NCBI GenBank assembly: GCA_030704615.1 | Contig: CM060732.1 | Location: forward strand, 15,562,001 to 15,626,000 | From: Takakia lepidozioides | Lineage: Eukaryota; Streptophyta; Takakiopsida; Takakiales; Takakiaceae | Length of the DNA stretch: 64,000 nt | Direction: 5' to 3' | Shown: positions 34,380-54,830 of the stretch, in pieces | Layout: each line of letters starts with the position of its first letter | How positions within the stretch are numbered: position 1 is the stretch's first letter | Translations under genes and position numbers: made by a program | Notes under the pieces: model-generated | What the model was told of the DNA's origin: nothing | The model's input: only the letters and a program-made list of their open reading frames with translations | Database searches by the model: none

Positions 34380-34950
34380 TGAGGAGGGTCAGCCAGTCCG
34401 GTTAAAGGTTGGAGTCAGTGCGCTTGCCAGTCCGCTGGCCGGTCTACTCACAAGTTGCCAGTCCGCTCGCCAATCGCTAGTCCTCTCGAAGGTTGGAATC
34501 AGTCTGTTGGAAGAGTCAGTCCCTTGGAGGATATGAAGAACCAGGACTTAGAAAAAATTCAGCATCCGGACCCGGTGAATAGGTGGTGGGTTTATCCGTT
34601 CACACCAAGGGCCGTATTGGCGGGGCCCATAGATGCATTGAAGTAGCTAATATTTAAAAATGAGAGGCATTTTAAAATACCTCTCATTTTACAATATTAG
34701 CGATCTTATGGCGCACGTGCGAGCTGACAGGGTGGGCCCCGCGCACGGTCGCCCAGCCGCCCTCCTCCCAGCAGTCGCGACCCACCCACCGCGCCCGCTG
34801 GTCTGCTAGTCCACTGGCCTCTAGTCTGCCAATCCGTCCGCCAGTCCCCTGCGCCGGTCCGCTGCCCGCCAGTCCCCCCAACAGTTCGGCGTTGCCCGTC
34901 TGCTGTCTGCTAGTCCGCCGGTCTGCCCAACAGTCCGTTGTGCCCGTCTG
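34380..34950. mobile_element. Foldback element with CAGTCCG/CAGTCTG subterminal repeats
   Basis: The left half (34380-34672) has repeated CAGTCCG and CAGTCTG words, then a conserved block (GGACTTAGAA ... GGGCCGTATTGGCGGGGCCC ... GCTAATATTTAAAAATGAGAGG). The right half begins at 34679 with the inverted end block CCTCTCATTTTACAATATTAGC and runs through GGGCCCCGC to more CAGTCCG/CAGTCTG-like words in inverse arrangement. The block recurs inverted at 37.93-38.25 kb and again at 38.40-38.55 kb. It looks like the terminal module of a DNA transposon family, here arranged head to head. Confidence 0.55.
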
Positions 34951-36226
34951 CTGACGCCGGAGGATGTGGTCCGTCCATTCTGATAAATCCATCCGAGCCA
35001 TCCATGTTCAGGGCATGGAAAATTGCAACATCCTGCCACCAAATCGGCCACTCGTTCTTGTTGTACCTCGTTCTCGTTCTTGCGGCTCTTTGTTGTCAAA
35101 TGTTGCGAAGCTGACTTTCCACGCACGCAGCTGTTCTTCTTGTTTAGGGCGATGTTCATGACGATGAAGGGTGTGCTGAACATTCTTAGACGTGGGACGA
35201 CGTCTCTGCCACGAGATGTCTGCCAATTGCGGATAGGGTCAACGAAACACGATGCAGTCCTAAGGTCCTCAAACATCTATATGCACCTCATGAATCATTA
35301 TATCTCAACCACTACCGTCTCCTTGCAAATTGGACAACGTGTCGATGGCAAGGAGACGTAGCCTCAGACATGTGGATTCAGGTTGCTTGTGGATGTTCGA
35401 GGTCCTTACGACCGCAAATGCTTGTGTATCAACATGCTCTTTGACTGTGTCTTTGTCAGTATTTTCACTAAGCAGACTGTTGTGCCATGAGTATGCGCAT
35501 ATGTTAGTCTGGTGGGGACGTATGAAATGCAGCAACGGCAGAAATGCGACGCCAAGCACCGTCAACAGTCTCGTCAATCTTTTGCCCCCATACATCAGAC
35601 TGTTGGAGCGTCGGTCTGTGGATCTGATGGGATATCAGTCTGTTGGTCTGGTGGACTGTTGGTCTCTTGGGATATCACTCAGTTGTGTTGCGAGTCTATT
35701 CGTCAGTGGACTACTTAGCCTTCACTTCCTGCCAAATTCCATTTTTCCCCGAAGTCTCTTCGCTCGTCAGTCCGTTGAACCGTCGGTCAAGTGGAAGTCC
35801 ATTTTGGAATAACAGTCCGTTGCACTGCTACTTTATCACTCAATTGTACCGCGAGTCCGTTCGCAGTGGGTCATGGGCAGTCCAGTTATCTTCTTTCCTC
35901 TGGACCGCACTTTCATTCGCATTGCTTTTCCCGTGAGTCTGTTGAGCCGTCGGTTTGGTGGTCAGTCAGTCTCTTCTGATATTACTCAACTAGACTGTCA
36001 CGAAATCAGACTGTTGTAGCGGAAGACTGTTTGCATTGGGTCTGTTGGGCCATCAATGTCAACAGGTGTAAGTCTGCTGGACCTAATAAATACAGCGACG
36101 GCGGCAAGGACGCCCAGTCTTGTCGTGCCACATCATCAGTTTCGTCTCGGTCTCGTGGCGGACTTTTTTTTGTTGGCAGTCTCGCCTCAGTCTCTTCGTC
36201 AGTATGTTTAACCTTCCGTCTGTTGG
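34951..36226. other. Degenerate CAGTCTGTTG-rich region
   Basis: Scattered AGTCTGTTG, GTCCGTTG and GAGCCGTCGGT words recur to about 36225, as if it were expanded subterminal repeat of the element on its left. Open frames here lack domain signals. Confidence 0.4.
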
Positions 36227-36502
36227 CACTATAGGAAAAAGAGGGGGTTTGCGACGTCGCGGCGTCGGTAAACCGCCCATTTCGTGCATGGGCACGGCGC
36301 TAATTTTGTGACGCCTAGGCGTCGCAGGCCCGTCGCACGAGTATCGCCAAAAAAACGTCGCAAATATGCGACGTATGGGGGTCGCAAGCCCCCGCCCCCC
36401 CTCCAGCGACGCCTGGACGTCGCTTTTCGGGCGGTCCATAACGATGGCAGGGGCCTCCTGCTAGCGACGCTCATGTACACATTTTTGTCGCAAATATTAG
36501 TG
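36227..36502. mobile_element. Possible CACTA-like short element with GCGACG repeats
   Basis: CACTATAGGAAAAAGAGGGGG at 36227 resembles a CACTA terminus, and the following 260 bp is packed with GCGACG and CGTCGC in both orientations. A TAGTG at 36498-36502, preceded by TTTTTGTCGCAAATAT, could be the opposite end. The two ends share only CACTA and TTTGCGAC, and the flanking 3-mers do not match, so the right border is doubtful. Confidence 0.45.
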
Positions 36503-37351
36503 TTATATTGTGGATACAAGAGTGGGGAGCTTGATAAATTTGTAATTGCCGAGTCTTCAGTCATTTGAATTTTTAATTGTACCAAGTCTACCCAAAAGTA
36601 CAGTTTCTTATTAATCTATTGAAATGTATGTAAGCTCATATGGTAGCAGTGGGCATATAGGTGCACATTATGTCCAACACTTTTAGAGATAAGACATGCC
36701 GTCCTTTTCCCTGCACAAAGAAATGGAGATGGTTTCAATGAATGTGCATTGCAAGCCACTTAATCACATGAATGTCAAAAAAGTATGTGCATTACCTCAA
36801 TACTTTCAGCTTGTGTACAACCTGGAATCTATGGGCAAGGGTGGGCGATTGTGGTGTGCCTGTGCCTCTCCAAAAAAAATTTGAAGCGTACGAGGGACTT
36901 TTCTTGTCCATCGTCGACAAACAGCCATGACTGGGTCTTCACGAGGGTATTGAAGATCCTCCTCCATCATGGCAGTCAAGTCAAGAATTTTTCCCTTTAA
37001 TGCAGCACCAAGGCAAGGAGATGTTGCTGGAAGAAGTCATTTTTTTGTGTCAATTCAAGAATACTTTGCCATTCTGTAGAAATTAAGGCCAGGGGGTTAT
37101 GCAAGGGACCTGCATCAACGGAACTTTTCTGAGACATAGAAGGGAACCTGAAATTTGGAGGAGTTTGAGAAGAGGAAGGGATGGAAGAGCGGAATTGAGG
37201 GTCTGTCACCAAATTCTGAAGGCCACCTTTAGATGTGCCCATGAGAGATCCATAGAACTATGCAATGAGCCCGTCCTCCAGATTAGGGTGCACCATCTTC
37301 AAAACTCCAAGCCCACTTTGAATCAAGATTGTAAATGGTGAATGTCTTGCC
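36503..37351. other. Region between CACTA-like and MULE-like sequence
   Basis: No gene can be supported. A minus-strand frame at 36997-37242 may be a further decayed piece of the transposase relic that follows, but I cannot align it to a family. Confidence 0.3.
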
Positions 37352-38066
37352 TTAATGCTGATGGCATTGCACTGTTGTGGGGCCTGCAAGAATATCTGGC
37401 AGATGCATATTCTCACGCGGATTGTGTTTGGCAAACAATATGGAACTACAAATAAATCCCTCGGGCCATTTGTTTTGGACAAATCCATACGCCTTCGCAT
37501 GAAACATGTACCAATAATGGGTTAGGATATCACCTGTCACTTCGAAGATGAGCCAATTAACCACCCTACTAGTCATGACACTTTTGGTACATTTCAATTG
37601 CGCTTTGAGGTTCCCGTGGTAAACTTCAATGGCAACATTAGTATCTTGAGAGACATAGGGAATGTTCCGTGATCTTGTGATCCACATTTTGGCTTTCGAA
37701 AGCCACTCGTTTTCCATGTAGTTGCAGAATTCAATCTCAGAGGGATACTTCTCTCATAGTAATATTATTTATAAACTGCCCATGCTTTATCTGCATCCCC
37801 GGAGGTGGACCTCTTTTGTCATACATGATCTGTGCAAGATCCTGTAATAATCTTTGACCTTCGTCACTACATTCTTTTGCCAAGCTCGCCAAACATGCCA
37901 CAAACACAAGAAAATTACATAGTTTCTCCAGCCTCTCATTTTTTAATATTAGCGTCTTCAATGCACCTATGGGCCCCGCCAGTACGGCCCATGGGGTGAG
38001 CTCATAAGCCCATCGCCCATTCACCGGGTGGGCTAGATTCTGAAATTCTTCTAAGTCCTTGTTCAT
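37352..38066 (-). pseudogene. MULE/SWIM-type transposase relic
   Basis: After a frameshift near 37745, the minus strand reads ENEWLSKAKMWITRSRNIPY, then VSQDTNVAIEVYHGNLKAQL and VNWLIFEVTGDILTHYWYMF. This order (NIP-V-Q-T--AIE-YH--LK, then DWL) is typical of the region just before the SWIM finger in MULE-related transposases. The SWIM cysteines themselves cannot be found in frame. It sits between inverted copies of the CAGTCTG terminal module, so it may be the remnant transposase of that family. Confidence 0.5.
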
Positions 38067-38250
38067 CTACCGCGGCGGACTGGGCAGACCCTCTAGCAGA
38101 CCGACTCCAACCGTCAAGCAGACTGACAGACCCTCCAGCAGACTGACGAGCGGACAAACCCTCAAGCAAACCGACGAGCGGACTGGGCACACCCTTGAGC
38201 AGATCGACTCCAACCTTCGAGCAGACTGGCAGACCTTTCCACACAATATG
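37930..38250 (-). repeat. Inverted copy of the CAGTCTG terminal module
   Basis: Read on the minus strand, 38250-38070 is a series of CAGTCTGCT/CAGTCCGCT words. It then matches the 34.5-34.67 kb block: GGACTTAGAA, CCGGTGAATGGGCGATGGG, GGGCCGTACTGGCGGGGCCC and GCTAATATTAAAAAATGAG. It points inward toward the copy at 34.4 kb, so the pair could be the long terminal inverted repeats of a roughly 3.9-kb element. Confidence 0.6.
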
Positions 38251-38399
38251 TATTTAATAACAAACATCATTGCACCAGATCAACCTGACAAGATTTGAAC
38301 ATTAAACCTCATGCTTATTACTCGATGCTCTTAACCACCACACTACCCATCGCTTTCTGCAAACCATTGAAATAACTAATGCTTTATTATGTGCATATT

Positions 38400-38545
38400 T
38401 ATGTGTTTTGTGGGCCCCAGCAGACTAGGGCAGACCGAGCAGACTGGCGGGTCCGGGTATGTGCTCCACCCTCCAGGACCCCTATGGTACGTGCGGGCCC
38501 CGCCGCAGCCACACGCATCGGCATTGAAGACGCTAATATCAAACA
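38400..38545 (+). repeat. Third copy of the terminal module
   Basis: Plus-strand GCAGACT/GCAGACC words lead into GTGCGGGCCCCGCCGCAGCC and CATTGAAGACGCTAATATC, matching the end of the modules at 34.6 and 37.95 kb. It stops at the start of the LINE tail, which appears to have joined there. Confidence 0.5.
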
Positions 38546-39037
38546 ATGAGAAGCTACGTCGCAGAGACCACAGCCTCAATCCTTAATCTTGCCCTGCTCC
38601 TCAATTACAATCAGAGAGAAAAGTCAAAAGCCTCGGACTGCCCAATTTATGAAACCCTCAGATCTGCTACCCTATGGCACTTATGGAAAGCCAGATGTAA
38701 ATGGTCATTGGACTCTCACAACACCTCAGTCACAGCAATCCTTACTCAGGTTTTCTTTGACTTGACCATTGCTGCCAAACACGCATGGGCCCAAATGTGT
38801 GCAGAGATCGCTAGAAGACCCCAACGTCAGTTTGCTCTCTTCGACACCTACCAGGCGACCTGGGGAAGAGACAGACTCATTTGCAGATGCTTTGATTCGA
38901 GCTGGCCTGCAAGAATTCCCATTTCTTGGAGGCATCACTGGGCCTTCATCTTCAACATCCCCGAGTTTGACAAATCGGACATCAATTGGAAACATGTAAA
39001 GGTGGCATCTCGGGCTCGGCTGCACTTTCACGGATAG
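38546..39037 (+). mobile_element. LINE ORF2 C-terminal tail
   Basis: The open frame (163 codons) includes a TLWHLWKARCKW motif, then TQVFFDLTIAAKHAWAQM, and a stop after HVKVASRARLHFHG. This is the usual LINE ORF2 end, where LW-IW--RC follows the zinc-knuckle region. The RT is missing. A 3' UTR without a clear poly-A may run to about 39290. Confidence 0.6.
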
Positions 39038-39311
39038 ACACCATCGATTTTGTTGCTTTCTCTTTATCATAACCTCTGAGTCTACTCTGTCTTGCATCCT
39101 TCTATAGGAACTCCTTACTAGCTTAAGTCTCTGATCACTTCCAGGCCATAGAATCGAGTTCTAGTCTCTAGCCTCATGGCAAGCATTGAGGTCGTATGGT
39201 ATCTCCAACACGGTTCTCGTGTGTTAAGCCTCATGGCAGCCTACTGGCATGTAAGGGTTTTAATTTTTTCCCCTGCAATAACTATAAATAAAACTAACAA
39301 GGGCTCCAAAC

Positions 39312-39897
39312 CAGTGTTGGGCGGTTACCCACCGGGACCCAGGTTAACCGCCGGTTCAGGTTCACCGGAACCGGACCCATTCCTACAGAACCTGACCCGG
39401 AACCGGAACCTGCCAATGGGGATCGGCATAGAACCGAACCGGCGGTTCCTGCTGGTGTGAGAATCGACCGGGGCGGGGATAAAAACAGGTTCAGGTTCTT
39501 GAATCCTTGGTGGGCCCTTGGCATAACCTGGAGAACTGGTGGGCCCCATGGCAAAACTTCTTTAATGCTCTCAAGCTCCATGAGTTCCCATTCAATGCTT
39601 GAAGGCCATGACATTCTATGTTCAATGCTTCAACGCCATGAGAACTTGGGTTCAATCTCCAGCTCCATGATATCCTGGCTAAGTTCATTAATGAAAATGT
39701 TAGAAGATGCCAGATAGCTGAATAGTAATTTCAACCCATAAAATGTTACCCATTTTCTTCTACCAGGTTATATTTAGAGTTTTTTTTTTTTTTTTTTGGT
39801 TAGTGAAAACTAATAAAATCGTTGGATTTTAGTTCAAATATGTGAATACATTGCTATTTAATCTCCCAGACTGATAAAATATTTTAAATCCAATTAA

Positions 39898-39937
<40 letters not shown>

Positions 39938-40125
39938 GAACCGGAACCTAACCCGAACCGTGGTTTTTATCAGCAACTAACCGGTAACCGGAACTGCCCC
40001 CATGTTTAAAAGTTGGATCCGGAACCGGCTCAATGAAAAAAAACCGGAACCGGAACCGTCTCTTGAAACAATTGTGGAACCGGAACCGCAGGTTCCTTCA
40101 CAAATTCAAGAACCGCCCAACACTG
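39312..40125. mobile_element. Non-autonomous hAT element with 8-bp target duplication
   Basis: The 814-bp element begins CAGTGTTGGGCGGTT and ends AACCGCCCAACACTG, a perfect 15-bp terminal inverted repeat of hAT form. The flanks 39304-39311 and 40126-40133 are both CTCCAAAC, an exact 8-bp target site duplication, which is diagnostic for hAT. Subterminal regions are rich in AACCGGAACC/GGTTCCGG in inverse orientation at each end. There is no coding region; the middle is AT-rich with a T-run and a (TA)n tract. Confidence 0.9.
39902..39932. repeat. (TA)n microsatellite
   Basis: About 15 TA units inside the hAT element. Confidence 0.8.
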
Positions 40126-40133
40126 CTCCAAAC

Positions 40134-40633
40134 CCTTTCACCAAAAAATAAAATAAAATCTTATATCTATATATTTTCGAATAATATGTTTTAAATGCTA
40201 CATAAAAACTTCATTTATATGGAGGAGCAATGATTACGCGACAAGCCGCTTGTTGGTGGCCCTAAGCACAAAATTGTAGCGAAAGAAGGGAATGTCGTCG
40301 AAATTTTGGATGGAGATTTGAAAATCAGCACCCACTACTTATAAGCAGGCAACAGAGAGTGGTCTCGAGTCTTATTAGTCCTCCGTGGCCGTCTGCCTGC
40401 GCGCTCCCGTGCCTTTATTCTAAGTAAAGACATCGTTGAGGAAGGGAATTCGGACGTGCATTGTACGAGTGGATCTGGATTGAGGCAGGCAATTGCATGT
40501 CCTGCACAGTTGGGAGAGAGAAGGATGGAAAGAAAGATTGCATGATTTGTTTTGTTGCGAGGGTGGCAGGAGGAGGAGGATCTGGTCTCAAGGGATAGGC
40601 ACTTGAGTCGGATTTAGAGACAGATAGAAGAGG
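40134..40633. other. Upstream flank of the WSD gene
   Basis: Expected 5' UTR and promoter of the WSD gene. The stretch 40370-40630 is purine-rich (GGAAGG, GGAGGAGGAGG). No element is singled out. Confidence 0.4.
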
Positions 40634-43600
40634 ATGGGATCGGAGGGGGCAAGGCCAGAAGAAGGATTGAGGCTGCGCCGCATTCGCACAAAGCAGAATG
40701 GCTCCATCTCTTTCTCCAGACCAGAAGAGGAAATTGACGGAGAAGAGCCAGTGACACCAGCAGGAAGATTATTTTCTCAGTCTGATATGTGCTGCGTTAT
40801 CATGTGCACTCTGGGGTTTAAGAATCGCATCAATTTGCCAGAGTTTAAAGAGAGTTTGCTGGACACTCTTGTTAATCACAAGCGCTTCCACAGTATCATG
40901 GTAGGTGTCTCATGCTTGGTCCTTTTCTAGCGTAGTTATGTAGCATTTTTAGAATCGCTGTCTTAATTGTATAAGATGGTCGAGCTATATCTCTTTCTCC
41001 CAGAAACTTGATTCGATTTCAATTCACGGACATGCCTACACAATCGCACGGGTCTTTCACACTCTCTTCTGCACCTCTTGCCCCTACTGAGCCATAATGT
41101 CTCTGACATTTAGGCTATCTTTTTGTCCCTACTCACTTCACATTTAACTCCCTTCGCGTCCCTCAAAGGGAGGGTACGTGTTTAGAAAATCTTGAGCAGA
41201 AGATAATTTGTGGAATATATGCAAAGCCCTTGCCACAAGTATTTAATTGGAGCTGATACAGAAGGGGTCCTGGGGCTTAGGTGGATCATCTTGCTTGAAC
41301 CAATGTTTTACCTCGTCTTAAAGTATCTAACTCGGATTTTGAAAGTCGATTAGATGCTGTGACGGGGAATCCCCTGTTTATATACTCATAAGATTGGTAT
41401 GTAATCAAATTTCTATCATGCAAGCAAGATTTCCAAGCAGTTCAGCAAATTCTTGGTGTGAATCAGCTTGCCCAGAAGGCTTATATATCATCAGTCCTCT
41501 GTTTGAACGAGATTTGGGTAAAGTGAATGGATCATACATTTTAAACCTTGTTTCATTGCTCAGAAAACGAGCCTCAACGTTCCACCAGATGTCCAGAATT
41601 GACAGGACCTCAAGATGTAAAGAATATGTACAGTAGAACTACTTGACTACACACTTGTTATCAGAAAGTTACTTTGCATGTCTCCATAAGAGTAAGCTTG
41701 AGATGAGGCTGATTTGCTGTTGGAACTAGTGTTGACAAGCACTGTGGTAGAAGTACATTTCCGATATGAAGTTATGGTTCTACATGATCATTCTTTATGT
41801 GTACAAGTGCTTAGGCTGTTCAGAGGACATTCTAGAAATTCAAAGATCCTGTTGACCGTAGAGTCTCACATACTCCAGTTCATGCCGGAATTACTCGAGC
41901 AGGGATCAAAGAGTGAACTTCTGCTGGTAAGTCTCCGCCTACTGCTGAATCTGGATTGCGCTGTCGTGATGCAGACGAAGAACAAGCGAGGGACAGATGT
42001 CTGGGTGAGCACAGAGGTAGACATCAACGCCCATGTCTTTGAGCCACCAGGCCTCTCCCCTTCGGATATTGTTGCAGCCGGTTTTGCTGAAAAGTATGTT
42101 GCGAAACTCGCAAATGCTCCTCCATTCAACCCGTCACGCCCTCTTTGGGAATGTCATGTGCTGAACGGAACATCTGGGGATGCGGCCGCCCATGCCATTA
42201 TCCGAGTGCATCATTCGTTAGGAGATGGGACGTCTCTCATGTCTCTTTTACTGGCATGCACGCGGCGGGTGGATAGGCCTGACATGCTCCCTTCAATACC
42301 AGCGAAGAAAAGATCTGCAAATGTTCCTTCAGAGATGTTGTCCGCGTGTAAGGTTGATGGTGGAAGAAAGCGCGACATCAAGAAGGGACACTGTCAGGCT
42401 ACTTGGCATGATTGTCTGTTGGGATACATTTTGGAAATGCTTATCATCTTGTGGAATACCATCTTTGGCATCTCCTATTTTCTGGCAACACTTTTTTGGT
42501 TGAGAGACAGTGACACTCCTCTGAAGGGATCTTCGGGTGTGGAGCGACTGCAGAAGCGCCTGGTATTTACCATAATCAATATCGACGATATGCGTTTGGT
42601 GAAAGATGTTATCAATGGGGTATGTCCCATCCTACTTGTAGCTGCAAAGCGCATTATAGACGCTAAGGCACAGTCAAACTATGCAAGCCAAATCCTCCAG
42701 TAAACAGAAGGGAACTTTTTCTGTTCTGGGGGAGGAGCGTCTGTTGTTGAAACAGTAGTACAATTCGTAGTAAACAGTACTGCTCAGCTGGTTTGGATAT
42801 TTAGGTACAGTAAGAGTGACTTGCTTCGTGAGTTGATAGTTGATACCTTTCGTTCTTCCTGCGAAGCCTGACCATTTCCGTTTCTTTTTGTGCATATCCT
42901 TCCTGTAACAAGGGTTTCATTTTTATTCTGGGTTGATTGGAGAACGACTTACCTATTCCGAAAACATAGTTGGGGGCTAATGCAACAGTAGAAGGGTGAT
43001 GGGCGTTGACAGACAGTGAATGATGTCCTCATGGGAATGGTAGCATCAGGCCTTCACCGATATCTGCAGGGTCTGTATAGCCAGGGAACTTCCATCAACC
43101 ATGTTGGTATGTTTCAAGTCTTTACCTATGCCTACATGCACAATTCCTACAAATACAGATAAACACTGTGTACACAGGTGGTAGAGCATACAATTGCATC
43201 CTTACAACTAAAAAACTTTTTTGAGATGGACTTTGATATCAATCTACTGGGGTTCTCGGAATCTTCAAACATACCCATTCAAGCATACTATTGCATTGAT
43301 AAGTTAAATGGGGGATATATTATCTTTGGGGTGTTTCTCGTTGTACCTGAGAGAGTGTTGTGATTGGTTCAAATAGTTCCTGCACACATGAAGTTCTAGA
43401 TTGTCAATTTGAATGCACCAGGATTAGATTGAGAGTATAAGCATTCTGTACATATGAAAGACGTTAATTTACTGTCTTTTCTGCAACTGAAGAAGTGAAG
43501 CAGGAAAATCTTGGAAAAAATGGAGAGTTTAAGGACATGAGGTCGACACTGAGTTCAGCAGGAAAGGTGGTTCCGAATCAACCTGCCAAGGAAGTCTCAA

Positions 43601-44911
43601 AACTGATTTCAAAACTGAAACGACTCAGGATACGAGCAGCAGCCCTGATGAACACCAGAGGATCACCAGGCCTGCAGGTATACCAGCGGTTTTCTTAGCT
43701 TCGAGACATGCATGATATAGATCCCAAGTACAAATGTGATGATGTGGGATTTCTAGATTGCGAATGTTGGAGCAAAGCATTAGGTCTCTTGAAGCTGTTT
43801 TATTGATCTCCAGTCATGGCTATGGTGGTGGGTTACAGGAATTGCAATCGATGATGAAGGGGGGTTCTCAACTACGGTGGGGGAACCACCTGGGCTATTT
43901 GATCATACCCATTCCTCTGACAGACTGTGCTGATCCACTTGATTATGCACGCATGGCCAAGAAAATTGGGGACCGGAAGAAGGCGTCGTTTGAAGGCATG
44001 TTTACGTACTGGAGTGGATCGCTGCTCATGAGACTTGCTGGGTCTTGGGTATGGTCTCAGTTTTTGGTCTGTCAGCTGGTTTAATTGTCCTGTCCACAAG
44101 AGAAGGATTGACTCTGTAGTGCTTTGTGCCCTGTACAAATGTCCGAGCCTTCACCATTGTCTGCCGAAGAACCTGATGAACTGGGCAATGTAGAGCTCTG
44201 GTTGTTGTCAATTGGTTAACTGAGCTGTAAATTCTGGTTTTCTTTTCCAGCTTCATACTATTCACCTCACTAGAAATATACATGGTGTTGTTTTGTTACT
44301 TCAAAAGTGTCTAATATATATGTGTGTCTGGATGCAGCCACCAACAAAGCTCACACGCCAAGCACTACTACAGACCACGTTGACGGTATCAAATGTGCCA
44401 GGTCCCATGGAGCCTGTCATGTTTGGTGGCAACCCTATTGTTTATATCTTCCCAACTGTTTCTGGACACCCACAGGTGAGATGACATTTCATGTGGGTGC
44501 TATTCATTCACAAGAATGGAACAGACAATCATGGAGGCACATGTACTGGTTACTAAACATCACCAAGCTTATCGCTTATCAGAACCAGGAGTTCAGAAAG
44601 TGACATAGTGCATAGGAACAGAGCCACTGTACAATTACACGCCCCAAATGCAATTTCTATTGACAATATCTGGCCCCTTCATGCTGGAGAATAGCTTATA
44701 GGATCAATGTTTTATGGTTTGGGGTACTGATACATGTTGTGTTGGGATACAGTCCCTCTGCATATACTTGCAGAGTTATGTGGGGAAGGCAAGTTTGGTG
44801 GTTATGTCAGCGGAAGACCTCATTCCAGACCCGGAGACCATTGTACATTATTGTGCAGAGGCCCTCCTGGAGATGAAGAACGCGGCCTTATCTGTGAAAG
44901 GCACACAGTGA
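40634..44911 (+). CDS. WSD-type wax ester synthase / diacylglycerol acyltransferase
   Basis: Seven exons: 40634-40900, 41975-42619, 43013-43106, 43493-43677, 43839-44048, 44338-44475 and 44753-44911. All junctions are GT-AG and in phase, giving about 565 residues. The protein matches plant WSD1-like enzymes, which join fatty alcohol or diacylglycerol to acyl-CoA at the endoplasmic reticulum to form wax esters or triacylglycerol. The N-terminal EPVTPAGRLF block and STEVDINAHVFEP precede the catalytic HHxxxDG motif (H168-H169, D173-G174). One membrane segment lies at about 236-265. A conserved ND pair is at 307-308. The C-terminal DUF1298-like part shows RWGNHLGY, NVPGPMEP and SYVGKA. The exon 4 acceptor could lie 3 bp downstream. 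It faces FIGL1 convergently across 0.7 kb. Substrate choice cannot be told from sequence. Confidence 0.9.
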
Positions 44912-45587
44912 GCTCTACTTTCAACCTTTTTGTATTTGTTTCCAGATTATGAAACATTGATAGTGATGCATGATCATCCTTCAGTGAGAAACTGGGCTTA
45001 GATGTTCACCTGTCTGGTGCACTCAACAACACAAATTGATAAATTGTGAGAAAGTGTGCGACCATGTTCACTAGGTGAATGAAGCCAGGTTAGATTACGG
45101 TAGATTGAGGTTGGATTGATATTATCCCTTCCTCGGGGAACCATCTATACATCCTAGGAATGAACTTTGCCATGGGTAATAACTGGTTGCCACTTGCAAC
45201 CCCTTTCGTCACTTGTGGAGTTTTGTTGTACAAATGGATGGCCGGGTGAGTCCTACCTTTGATCATACCGGGTTGCAGAAAAACTGGCTAATTAGATTGT
45301 GAGAAATGAACCCAACAACATCAGAAATTTTCACACCATCCTGTCAATTCATGCAGAGGTAACAAGTGGTGCAATACCAGTTTGAGTTTGAGGTTGTCAA
45401 GAATGTAGGATTCTGCAAATAGATAGTCTTGATCTTTGAAGCACCATGGCGTGCTAATGGATGGTTGAAGGAACATTTTGACGGCTTGAGTCCACTGGAA
45501 ACAATTACAATAGACAGCACTTGAGGAAATTACAGTGTTGAGAGTCCATGCATTGCACAACAAGCACTCCATTCCATAACTGCACTG
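44912..45587. other. Convergent 3' region between WSD and FIGL1
   Basis: Holds the 3' UTRs of both genes. No other feature is seen. Confidence 0.5.

Positions 45588-54830
<9,243 letters not shown>

Noticed and set aside
36227-36502. Complete CACTA MITE with both ends
   Set aside because: The TAGTG on the right shares only a few bases with the left end and the flanking 3-mers differ, so only the left end is proposed with modest confidence.
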